DNA of 45,988 nt from a virus: positions 1,139-47,126 of IMG/VR virus record IMGVR_UViG_3300004460_000078, one strand, 5' to 3'. The translations under genes and the position numbers were made by a program. Shown piece after piece: positions 1-5,530 of this stretch. Each line of letters opens with the position of its first letter. Within the stretch, counting starts at the first letter, position 1. The notes below the pieces were generated by a model, which ran no database searches, was not told where the DNA came from, and saw only the letters and a program-made list of their open reading frames with translations.

Positions 1-683
1 GCGTTAAATGGTGTACCTGACCATATAACCTTACGCTTATTGGGATGCAATGCATAGTCAATAGCGGAATATACGGTATTTTCCACATTTTCAATAATAG
101 TTGGCGATCGAGCATCTTCATCACTGATAAGGTCATCCAATATGGCCAGCTGAGGCCGTGTGTTGAGCTCCACAGTACCACGTACGCCTGTCTTGGCTCC
201 GTGACCCGTCACAACGAACTCCTTACCTTGGGCGTTCTTAAAGTACCACCGGATGTCAGTAAACTTCGCCACTTCTAAATATTTAACTAAGAACTCGCTT
301 TGTTGGCATCTACGCTCTAATCGTAAGCGCATCTTTTTAACACCGTTCTCAATGCTATCCGATACATATAGCGCATAGTCTACTTCCCCGAATCCGGGAA
401 TAGATCCATACACAGCGATGTATAGAAATAGGTATTCACCAAAAATAGTAGTCTTAGCTAAACCTCGAGAACACATATTAGCGATGTTCTCTTTTTTGCC
501 CCAGATATTATCTAGCATCTGGTAGTGAATCACTGGTGTCTTGTTTTCTTCGCCCCGCTCACCGTTAACTAACTTGATAAACGATACGAACTCTAGTGCA
601 AACTCACTAGGTACATAGTTAGGATCTGGCGCATAACTTATATCATTGAGCCATTCATCTACGAGCTTCTTAATCAAAGCCAT
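1..683 (-). CDS. Terminase large subunit, N-terminal part (runs off left edge)
   Basis: The frame is open from an ATG at 683 to the window edge (227 codons seen). It is the ATPase half of a phage packaging motor. Residues 71-79 read CSRGLAKTT, a terminase-type Walker A with Lys77. Residues 179-184 LAILDD form the Walker B, and SGTPFN at about 222-227 is the coupling motif at the end of the ATPase domain. The nuclease domain lies outside the window. The start overlaps the upstream small gene by 14 nt, so it is the distal gene of the overlapping packaging operon. In N4-type phages the large terminase is in this late, leftward block. The motifs are seen directly; the family assignment is confident, and assignment to the N4 lineage follows from context. 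Confidence 0.88.
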   Translation of the reverse strand, partial: MALIKKLVDEWLNDISYAPDPNYVPSEFALEFVSFIKLVNGERGEENKTPVIHYQMLDNIWGKKENIANMCSRGLAKTTIFGEYLFLYIAVYGSIPGFGEVDYALYVSDSIENGVKKMRLRLERRCQQSEFLVKYLEVAKFTDIRWYFKNAQGKEFVVTGHGAKTGVRGTVELNTRPQLAILDDLISDEDARSPTIIENVENTVYSAIDYALHPNKRKVIWSGTPFN

Positions 684-876
684 CAATTAATCCTTTGTCG
701 TCATCATCTAGGCTATCAAACCCAATATCGCGATCTAAGAAGCTAACACAGCTCTCATACCGGCCAGTGATTGTAGTCTTGCCGTCTTCAGCGTTAGTAC
801 ACTCACCACGCATGCCGGCACTATCACCAAGCCACCAGATACAGTTTTGGCACATTTCTTCATTTGGGTTAGCCAT
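670..876 (-). CDS. Small four-cysteine protein, probable metal binder
   Basis: A 68-aa protein sits between the FabZ-like gene and the large terminase and overlaps both (8 nt and 14 nt). It has Cys9-x2-Cys12, Cys26 and Cys43, with Trp14-Trp15 directly after the first pair, and an acidic tail rich in Asp. The spacing Cys-x2-Cys-x13-Cys-x16-Cys is nearly the same as in the 69-aa protein encoded at 18965-19174 (Cys-x2-Cys-x16-Cys-x16-Cys), and both carry a CxNCxxW start, so they are probable paralogues. The pattern could hold zinc or an iron-sulfur cluster; the sequence does not decide which. The function is unknown. The overlap suggests translational coupling with packaging genes. Confidence 0.75.
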   Translation of the reverse strand: MANPNEEMCQNCIWWLGDSAGMRGECTNAEDGKTTITGRYESCVSFLDRDIGFDSLDDDDKGLIDGFD

Positions 877-1297
877 GAGAGCTCGCTTTCATAATTGATA
901 ATACTGCTTCAGTTACTACAACACCATCAACTATAGCCTGTCCAATAAATTTAATCATCCGACTATTTTTAAAAAGCACATTTACTTCTAGAATTAGCTG
1001 ATCCCCGGGGACTACAGGTTTTCTTAACTTAGCGTTATCGATAGCCATTAGATACATATCCTCACCAGGATCCGTGTCAGGCATATCTAAGAAGGCACTA
1101 GCCTGAGCTAAAGCATCTAGTACCAATACTCCTGGCATAACTGGGTTACCTGGGAAGTGACCTTGAAAGAATGGCTCATTAATCGTTACATTCTTAAGTG
1201 CTCGTACCGACATATCACTCGACTCTAATACGCGATCTACCAGTAAACAAGGATACCTATGCGCCAGTCTAGCCATAATAAGCGAAATATTATTCAT
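869..1297 (-). CDS. fabZ: FabZ-like (3R)-hydroxyacyl-ACP dehydratase
   Basis: This 142-aa protein matches the whole length of bacterial FabZ (about 140-150 aa), the hot-dog-fold enzyme that removes water from 3-hydroxyacyl-ACP in fatty-acid elongation. Family signatures are visible in order: AHRYPCLLVDRV at 12-23, INEPFFQGHFPG at 39-50 with the catalytic His47, NPVMPGVLVLDALAQAS at 51-67, RKPVVPGDQ at 92-100 and IVDGVVVTEA at 122-131. The residue that is Glu in FabZ (Glu68 of E. coli) is Asp61 here; Asp is the residue used in the sister enzyme FabA. The gene overlaps the small-terminase-like gene upstream by 8 nt and the four-Cys gene downstream by 8 nt, so it is part of the late packaging operon and not a loosely inserted cassette. 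It is an auxiliary metabolic gene by homology; activity in the phage is inferred. Confidence 0.88.
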   Translation of the reverse strand: MNNISLIMARLAHRYPCLLVDRVLESSDMSVRALKNVTINEPFFQGHFPGNPVMPGVLVLDALAQASAFLDMPDTDPGEDMYLMAIDNAKLRKPVVPGDQLILEVNVLFKNSRMIKFIGQAIVDGVVVTEAVLSIMKASSHG

Positions 1298-2051
1298 CTT
1301 CTATCACCGAATACTCAGTCTCCACTATATCAACCTTCTTTGCTACGATGTCACTATGGGCGGCCTCTTGAGCACTCATCTGCCCGTTCATAATCATCTT
1401 CATTTGCTGTTGAGCTAGTGCCCTAGTAGTAGCTCGCAGGTCTTCCACTACATCATTACTATAAGCTACCTCTACCTCGAGCTTACTAGACTCAGGCGCC
1501 TTAAGGTTAGTCATGAGGCTCTCAGCTGCCTTCTGACGCACCATTTCTGACTTGGCGTTTACCATTAGGTCAGCCTGAGTGTTGATAGCACTCTGGTAGA
1601 TCCCTGCATTGAGAATATGCGTAGGAACCATAGTTTGTTCCAGGATCTTCACAACTAAGGCATTCTTGCCATAATTGTCCGCAAAGCTAGCAATCTGAGA
1701 CGCACTTGTCCCTGTCGCTACTAAATTTTGATATCTATCTGGGAATACTTTACTGTAAGCAGTAGAAGACTTATCTCCCATCATCTTTAGAGATACGTAC
1801 TTCACTGCATTCACATAAGCCGCTAATGAATATTTACCCTTAGTTAGTACGCTAGCATAAGATAACACATTATCTCGGTAGACTCTTCGGATCTCCGACT
1901 CAGGCTCCGAGTTAACTAATTCAACAATCTCATCAGTAATATGCTTCCTGAATCGTTTATCTGGTACAGCTCCCGCCAACATCTCCTTAGTAATATGATC
2001 TGTTGTCTCAAGATCTACCTCAGTATCCTTAAGGTTAGCTAAATCACCCAT
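1290..2051 (-). CDS. Probable terminase small subunit
   Basis: A 253-aa, mostly helical soluble protein lies two genes upstream of the large terminase. Residues around 70-100 (KGKYSLAAYVNAVKYVSLKM, then SKVFPDRYQ) resemble the helical DNA-recognition and assembly region seen in small terminases of podophages. The C-terminal third is rich in Gln, Ala and acidic residues, as expected for an oligomerising tail. Position is the main argument: in N4-type phages the gene near the large terminase at the end of the late block is the small subunit. The start ATG at 2051 overlaps the upstream gene by 8 nt. It could instead be an unrelated virion or packaging protein; I see no catalytic motif. Confidence 0.5.
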   Translation of the reverse strand: MGDLANLKDTEVDLETTDHITKEMLAGAVPDKRFRKHITDEIVELVNSEPESEIRRVYRDNVLSYASVLTKGKYSLAAYVNAVKYVSLKMMGDKSSTAYSKVFPDRYQNLVATGTSASQIASFADNYGKNALVVKILEQTMVPTHILNAGIYQSAINTQADLMVNAKSEMVRQKAAESLMTNLKAPESSKLEVEVAYSNDVVEDLRATTRALAQQQMKMIMNGQMSAQEAAHSDIVAKKVDIVETEYSVIEDE

Positions 2052-2358
2052 TTACTAATTCTTCCCATTGTTTCCTCAGTCGTGCTTTAACACTATCATC
2101 AACAAAACACTCTTCCGGAGATACCATCCAAGTATGCCTAGTTAACCTGGCTAACACCCGGTTGTCTACCAATTCAGTCCAGTATTTGTCCCAAGTACGG
2201 CGATCTCGCTTACCCTTGAACTCCTTAATGAACTGACTCTTGTTTACCACGTTATCCTTACTCATAAACCACCATAACGGCAGTAATATTGAGCATGCAC
2301 CAGTAGATAGCCTACTCTGTACCGTAGAGTCGCTATTTACCCACATAGTCTTATTCAT
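2044..2358 (-). CDS. Winged-helix-like protein B (tandem pair)
   Basis: The chosen start is the ATG at 2358, which forms an ATGA overlap with the stop of the upstream gene and gives 104 aa. An upstream in-frame ATG at 2391 would lie deep inside that gene. The segment from about residue 24 (ILLPLWWFMSKDNVVNKSQF) through ARLTRHTWMVSPEECFVDD aligns by eye with the neighbouring gene's VLLKFMFLANRYNIIRG to YMINPSVLFNGD. The conserved end (aromatic-Met-x-x-Pro-x-x-x-Phe-x-x-Asp) is the wing and strand typical of RepL-like winged-helix proteins. This copy is more diverged than its neighbour. It may bind DNA as a regulator or a packaging-site factor; the function is unknown. Confidence 0.65.
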   Translation of the reverse strand: MNKTMWVNSDSTVQSRLSTGACSILLPLWWFMSKDNVVNKSQFIKEFKGKRDRRTWDKYWTELVDNRVLARLTRHTWMVSPEECFVDDSVKARLRKQWEELVNG

Positions 2359-2693
2359 TTGCTGGACGCCTGCAATGTCTGAGTATCCCACATGTGTTTC
2401 ACCACATAGAACTGTTTATCATCCCCATTGAACAGCACACTAGGATTAATCATATACTCACGCTTAGTATATTTCCTAATTAAGTCATCCTTCTTCAAGG
2501 CTCTGACTCCATGCGTAAAATCCCACCTACTAACTCCCATCTTATCTATAAGTTGATCTGGAGTTCCCCTTATGATATTATATCTATTAGCTAAGAACAT
2601 AAATTTAAGCAGCACAGTTCCGGCCGCATTCACCATAGGAATACCCCGAATACGTTCTGCCTCCTTACTATCCGTCACTAGCTTATTAAACAT
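2355..2693 (-). CDS. Winged-helix-like (RepL-type) protein A
   Basis: A 112-aa protein. Residues about 27-90 show the layout of a winged helix: hydrophobic first helix VLLKFMFLANRY, a helix-turn-helix TPDQLIDKMGVSRWDFTHGV, then KDDLIRKYTKREYMINPSVLF as the wing. The ending YMINPxxxF is common in plasmid RepL and related initiator or MarR-like folds. It begins with a TAATG one-base overlap to the upstream gene and ends in an ATGA overlap with its tandem relative. A DNA-binding regulatory or packaging role is inferred; replication initiation by this protein is possible but not supported by position in the late operon. Confidence 0.65.
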   Translation of the reverse strand: MFNKLVTDSKEAERIRGIPMVNAAGTVLLKFMFLANRYNIIRGTPDQLIDKMGVSRWDFTHGVRALKKDDLIRKYTKREYMINPSVLFNGDDKQFYVVKHMWDTQTLQASSK

Positions 2694-2905
2694 TAGTCTT
2701 CCCCTAGACCCTTATTAGCCAACATCTCATAAAATGCTACACCTTCACTAACCTGAGCTATATCTCTAATCAGCGTTAACGCAGTTTTATACTTAGCATT
2801 TTGATCTATAAGATCCTGGATCTGCTGTGAGGTGTGCAGCATTACTCTATTACGAGCACACTTACACACCTCACAATTACAGGTTATACAACGATTATTA
2901 ATCAA
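2693..2905 (-). CDS. Small protein with N-terminal cysteine cluster
   Basis: A 70-aa protein whose first 16 residues hold five cysteines (RCITCNCEVCKC), followed by a helical region of about 50 residues. The cluster could bind zinc, but five closely packed cysteines do not match a standard ribbon that I recognise. The start at 2905 overlaps the upstream gene by 8 nt and the stop shares one base with the next start, so it is translated as part of the leftward packaging operon. Function unknown. Confidence 0.65.
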   Translation of the reverse strand: MINNRCITCNCEVCKCARNRVMLHTSQQIQDLIDQNAKYKTALTLIRDIAQVSEGVAFYEMLANKGLGED

Positions 2906-3128
2906 GCTTCTGGCTCTTCTTAGTGACCTTCTTAGCTTCAGGCTTAGCTACGGCTTTGTCTTCCACCTTAGCCACGTCCACTTTAATTTCGTCCTTAACC
3001 TTAACAGCATCTGCTGACACTTTAGCCGGATGATTGTTACCTGAATTATAACTCCTAGCTGGAGCGCCTGAACGCGTATGAACATTGATACCTGTTTCCT
3101 TTGATCGTTCGAATGGTGTTTTAGCCAT
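2898..3128 (-). CDS. Small Lys-rich protein, first gene of packaging operon
   Basis: A 76-aa protein with a polar N-terminal half and a low-complexity C-terminal half built from repeated Lys, Val, Ala, Glu and Asp (for example KVEDKAVAKPEAKKVTKKSQ). It is the first gene of the leftward operon that ends in the large terminase. A clear Shine-Dalgarno (AAGGAAA) lies about 8 nt before the ATG at 3128. The tail looks like a disordered, charged segment that could bind nucleic acid or another protein. No family is recognised. Confidence 0.65.
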   Translation of the reverse strand: MAKTPFERSKETGINVHTRSGAPARSYNSGNNHPAKVSADAVKVKDEIKVDVAKVEDKAVAKPEAKKVTKKSQKLD

Positions 3129-3332
3129 AGTATTATTTCCTTATATTTGATCTAAAAGATAACCCATATATACGTAGTTACCTACAAATAGCAACATTAA
3201 ACTGCGTTTAGAGTAATATAACTAACTAAACAGCCCGTTTAATATGGTATACCGTACTGTAATTCGGCTAACCCTTTGTATTACTTATATAAAATCTTCT
3301 TAAGAAAGAAGCGTCCGATGGACTCCCGCTAC

Positions 3333-3376
3333 GGGCTCCGCCCTTCGCGCTCATCCATCGTCCTTGGGCTCCGCCT
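3333..3376 (+). repeat. Two GGGCTCCGCC mini-hairpins
   Basis: Copies at 3333-3342 and 3366-3375 each form GGGC or GGC, loop TCC, then GCC(C). The core GCTCCGC is what I recall for the non-template strand of N4 early promoters (template core GCGGAGC). They may be promoter-like hairpins, or simply part of the larger inverted repeat that surrounds the first copy. Confidence 0.45.
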
Positions 3377-3462
3377 CCTCCACATATATATTATATTATT
3401 ATTATATAATATAGCGCCATGGCTCATATTCCTTTGAGCCGCACTTCCCCTACGGGAAAGTA

Positions 3463-3508
3463 CGCCACTCCGATTATTCTCTCGCGAGAATAATCGCTTG
3501 GTGTGGCG
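3463..3508. repeat. Long perfect hairpin with outer stem
   Basis: An 11-bp perfect stem (CGATTATTCTC at 3471-3481, GAGAATAATCG at 3486-3496) closes a TCGC tetraloop. A second stem, CGCCAC (3463-3468) with GTGGCG (3503-3508), encloses it. No T-run follows on either strand, so it does not look like a simple intrinsic terminator. It lies 33 nt before the first promoter hairpin and could be a genome-end or packaging signal, or a vRNAP signal. Confidence 0.6.
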
Positions 3509-3540
3509 CACCTAATTATAATTATAATAAATTACCTTAA

Positions 3541-3569
3541 CTAATAAGTTCGCTAAAGCGAACACAGTA
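3541..3569 (+). promoter_or_regulatory. Putative vRNAP early promoter 1 (hairpin type)
   Basis: CTAATAA is followed by a hairpin GTTCGC-TAAA-GCGAAC (3548-3563), two bases, then AGTA. Predicted +1 is A3566, by analogy with N4, where the hairpin loop lies about 11 bases upstream of the start. It is the weakest of the four in the +1 element (AG in place of GG). Confidence 0.6.
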
Positions 3570-3721
3570 TTAGTCAGATAGGGTTAGGGAAAGAGTACTA
3601 GTTGCGAATGATTAGCAACAAAACTTAAGGCTAATTTTTCATTCTAGGTATGGGTGTAGTACTAACCAGCTGGACCATCCCAGCTGAAACCCACCCCCCC
3701 ATCAAACTACCCTAACGTCCC

Positions 3722-3750
3722 TTACACAATGGGCTAAAGCCCATCAGGTA
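3722..3750 (+). promoter_or_regulatory. Putative vRNAP early promoter 2 (hairpin type)
   Basis: Hairpin ATGGGC-TAAA-GCCCAT (3729-3744) is followed by CA and GGTA; predicted +1 is G3747. It lies 38 bases upstream of the 51-aa gene start at 3785. The upstream heptamer (TTACACA) differs from the CTAATAR of the other three. Confidence 0.65.
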
Positions 3751-3784
3751 CTTACCATAACTCTAACCTATATAGGATAATACT

Positions 3785-3940
3785 ATGAAAACAATTAACA
3801 TGATCGCTGATACTGTCCAACAGTTCCTAGGCATGATCCAAAACTTCGTATCCGCAGGCAATGAAGTCTCCCTCATTACCCTCGATGCTATGAAGCAAGC
3901 TCGCGAACAGGCAGCTGCCGAGTTCGAATCTGCTAAGTAA
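3785..3940 (+). CDS. Small early protein, 51 aa
   Basis: An ATG at 3785 opens a 51-codon frame ending in TAA at 3938-3940. AGGA lies about 8 nt upstream. The product begins MKTINMIADTVQQFLGMIQN and ends in a charged helix (AREQAAAEFESAK). It is flanked by a putative early promoter (3722-3750) and an intrinsic terminator (3942-3970), so it forms a complete one-gene transcription unit. This is the most leftward rightward-facing gene, matching the position of the first small early genes in N4. Small phage proteins expressed first often act on the host, but no family is recognised and the function is unknown. Confidence 0.7.
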   Translation: MKTINMIADTVQQFLGMIQNFVSAGNEVSLITLDAMKQAREQAAAEFESAK

Positions 3941-3941
3941 T

Positions 3942-3970
3942 ACTAGGGGCCTTCGGGTCCCTAGTCTTTT
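3942..3970 (+). terminator. Intrinsic terminator after the 51-aa gene
   Basis: A 10-bp stem ACTAGGGGCC/GGTCCCTAGT (one G-T wobble) with a TTCG tetraloop is followed by TCTTTT. It starts 2 nt after the stop codon. Confidence 0.85.
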
Positions 3971-4109
3971 AATACACACAACAACAAGCACACACAACAC
4001 TCACAGAGAGAGAGTGTAAGAGAGGTATGTAAATACTAACTTTACTAACAATCACTATAACAACTATCACTACTAGTATACTGTACTACACTTAAGAGTA
4101 TAACTATAG
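3971..4109. other. Low-complexity non-coding stretch
   Basis: An AC-rich run with GAGAGAGAG at about 4006-4014 is followed by AT-rich sequence. A 6-bp inverted repeat ACACTC/GAGTGT (3997-4002, 4012-4017) is present. I see no gene. Confidence 0.5.
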
Positions 4110-4138
4110 CTAATAGCCTCGCTAAAGCGAGTCAGGTA
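4110..4138 (+). promoter_or_regulatory. Putative vRNAP early promoter 3 (hairpin type)
   Basis: CTAATAG is followed by hairpin CTCGC-TAAA-GCGAG (4118-4131) and then by CA and GGTA; predicted +1 is G4135. The 190 bases downstream hold no convincing gene (a 25-codon frame at 4160 lacks a ribosome site), so its RNA probably continues into the 4397 gene. Confidence 0.65.
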
Positions 4139-4331
4139 TAGTTAGGTTAGTCCTTTGGATATGACTGTAAAACTCCTACTATATCCTCTTAAGCCTAGGC
4201 AGCTTACTAGTACCGTAGCACCGTATGTCACCGGTTAGGTCATACCGAACAGATAGGTATGTACTGAAATTACTCTGCTCTGCTCAGCCTACAGGCACTG
4301 AGTACTTAGGTTACCAAGTCCTGTATCCTAA
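4139..4331. other. Non-coding leader between promoters 3 and 4
   Basis: It contains a 6-bp hairpin CATACC/GGTATG at about 4241-4261. No gene is supported. Confidence 0.4.
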
Positions 4332-4360
4332 CTAATAAACCCGCTAAAGCGGGTCTGGTA
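4332..4360 (+). promoter_or_regulatory. Putative vRNAP early promoter 4 (hairpin type)
   Basis: CTAATAA is followed by hairpin ACCCGC-TAAA-GCGGGT (4339-4354) and then by CT and GGTA; predicted +1 is G4357. It sits 40 bases before the ATG at 4397, a good distance for a promoter with its own leader. Confidence 0.7.
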
Positions 4361-4396
4361 ATATTACCATTAACCATGACAATTGGAGAATTAACC

Positions 4397-4807
4397 ATGG
4401 CGCTTACAAAGAATAACGAGAACAAGTTCACTAAATCTAACCAGGTTTCTAAGGATAAGTTTATCCTTGGTTCAAGTGAATGCTACTTCGAGCCAGCGCA
4501 AGCTTACAATGGTGTACTGACACCAGAGAAGCTCGCTAAGATGTTGCTAAACCAGAGCACTGTTGATGGTGTTAGCTGCGTTATCGGTGAGACCGGTGGC
4601 GAGGGTAAATCCCTTAAACTTACGTACTTCCGTAAGCACAGTAATGGTGAGACCGTTACTGAAGAAGTTCAGCATGTTGGGTTGATCACTGCGTCTGACT
4701 ATAAGATGCAGCTTGGCGAGGCTCATATTGCTGAGATCCAGAATCATGTTCGTAATGAACAGATTGTTAAGCGTACCGATGCTAAGTCAGTATTGGATAT
4801 GTTCTAA
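4397..4807 (+). CDS. Early protein of unknown function, 136 aa
   Basis: The chosen start is ATG 4397 because GGAG lies 9 nt upstream; an in-frame ATG at 4376 has no ribosome site. The protein starts MALTKNNENKFTKSNQVSKD, is soluble and mixed alpha/beta, and has no motif I recognise. It ends in SVLDMF. It is the first larger gene downstream of the four early-promoter hairpins and so is probably among the first and most strongly transcribed genes. The strong Shine-Dalgarno supports high expression. It is followed by the structured non-coding region 4808-5137. Confidence 0.75.
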   Translation: MALTKNNENKFTKSNQVSKDKFILGSSECYFEPAQAYNGVLTPEKLAKMLLNQSTVDGVSCVIGETGGEGKSLKLTYFRKHSNGETVTEEVQHVGLITASDYKMQLGEAHIAEIQNHVRNEQIVKRTDAKSVLDMF

Positions 4808-5137
4808 GAGCTAACGGGAGGGAGCTTAGGCTTTCTCCCTATTTAGAGGAGCAGTGAGAGGTGGCGCTCACTGTTCTGCTAAGTATACCAATCCCTGCAG
4901 GATAGGAGAAGGGCTTCATAACCCATGAACTACTGAGGCTGTCTAAGACAGGCCAAAGTTCACTCTCCGGCACCTACCTGAATTGAGCTGCTCACTAGAG
5001 TATTACCGGGCTCACGGAACCACAGGTAGGTGTCTTACTTGCATGATATAAAGTGCATGAGGCGAAGACGGCATGCGTATGGTGGCTAACCTAGCCTTAG
5101 GTCACCTTCCTATTCATATAACTAAGGAGTTAACCTA
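4808..5137 (+). ncRNA. Structured intergenic region, candidate phage RNA
   Basis: 330 bases without a gene hold a dense series of inverted repeats. They are AGGGAG/CTCCCT (4819-4824, 4835-4840) followed by ATTT; CAGTGAG/CTCACTG (4852-4858, 4867-4873); TGAACT/AGTTCA (4926-4931, 4957-4962) enclosing a GGCTGTC-TAA-GACAGGCC hairpin; a perfect 10-bp pair CACCTACCTG/CAGGTAGGTG (4971-4980, 5023-5032) enclosing GAGC/GCTC; GCATG/CATGC (5055-5059, 5072-5076); and GGTG-CTAA/TTAG-CACC (5081-5106). The nested arrangement suggests a folded RNA and not stray hairpins. The first hairpin might terminate early transcripts. No known RNA family is recognised; it is not a canonical tRNA. Confidence 0.5.
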
Positions 5138-5314
5138 ATGAAACATTCATTAAAGAAGTATACCACGCGTGATCTTAAGATTGCGTTTGACTCACCTAAC
5201 TTCTCCATTGAGGAGACTGTTGCCATTGAAGTCGAATACCTACGGCGTTTAGATCTTGCTAACGCCGCAACGCACGAAGCTGTTGAAATGGTTCGCATTC
5301 ACAACCTACCTTAG
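5138..5314 (+). CDS. Small early protein, 58 aa
   Basis: An ATG at 5138 with a strong AAGGAG site about 9 nt upstream opens 58 codons to TAG at 5312-5314. The product begins MKHSLKKYTTRDLKIAFDSP and has a charged helical C-terminal half (EYLRRLDLANAATHEAVEMV). No signal peptide or membrane segment is present. It follows directly after the structured region and precedes two small membrane proteins, with a 12-nt gap to the next gene. Function unknown. Confidence 0.7.
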   Translation: MKHSLKKYTTRDLKIAFDSPNFSIEETVAIEVEYLRRLDLANAATHEAVEMVRIHNLP

Positions 5315-5326
5315 AAGGAACATGAC

Positions 5327-5530
5327 ATGAAAATCGCATTATCAATCTCTATCGCTATTGGTTTAGTTATCCTGCTTCAAGCTGCGATAACCTTAACAGT
5401 AGGTATACCGGAAGACTACCTGCACCAAGGCTACCTTGGATTAGCACTGCTAGTTGCAGCCATGGTAGGCGTAGTTTTATCATCTCTCGCTCTGTATGAC
5501 ATTATCATGAGAGATGCCATCCATGAATAG
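5327..5530 (+). CDS. Small membrane protein, two TM segments
   Basis: A 67-aa protein. Residues about 3-26 (ALSISIAIGLVILLQAAITL) and 36-60 (YLGLALLVAAMVGVVLSSLA) are hydrophobic helices separated by a short polar loop (PEDYLHQG). An AAGGAA site lies about 9 nt before the ATG. The stop overlaps the next membrane-protein gene by 8 nt, so the two are probably made together. A holin-type role is possible from the topology alone, but the early position argues for a host-membrane or exclusion role instead. No family is recognised. Confidence 0.7.
   Translation: MKIALSISIAIGLVILLQAAITLTVGIPEDYLHQGYLGLALLVAAMVGVVLSSLALYDIIMRDAIHE

Larger units (their letters stand above)
3129..3540. other. Non-coding divergent region; probable neighbourhood of the genome ends
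   Basis: No supportable gene is found between the leftward packaging operon and the rightward early region. The stretch contains an 8-bp palindrome GGTATACC at about 3248-3255, AT-rich runs near 3380-3415, a 7-bp inverted repeat CGATGGA/TCCATCG at about 3317-3360 enclosing two GGGCTCCGCC copies, and a large hairpin at 3463-3508. In N4 the right end carries terminase genes and the left end carries early genes, separated by terminal repeats. The adjacency seen here therefore implies that the terminal repeat lies in or near this region. The exact ends cannot be read from the sequence. Confidence 0.5.

Noticed and set aside
3329-3511. 60-codon minus-strand frame
   Set aside because: It runs through the hairpins and AT repeat, has a low-complexity Arg/Ser product and no ribosome site.
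3688-3700. Run of C (CCCACCCCCCC) as a possible regulatory or slippery site
   Set aside because: It lies in non-coding DNA between promoters with no frame to shift; length may also vary by sequencing error.
4160-4237. 25-codon frame starting MTVKLLLYPLK
   Set aside because: No Shine-Dalgarno and too short to support.
4911-4924. GGGCTTCATAACCC resembles a tRNA-Met anticodon arm
   Set aside because: The loop has 8 bases in place of 7, and no acceptor stem, D-arm or T-arm fits around it.
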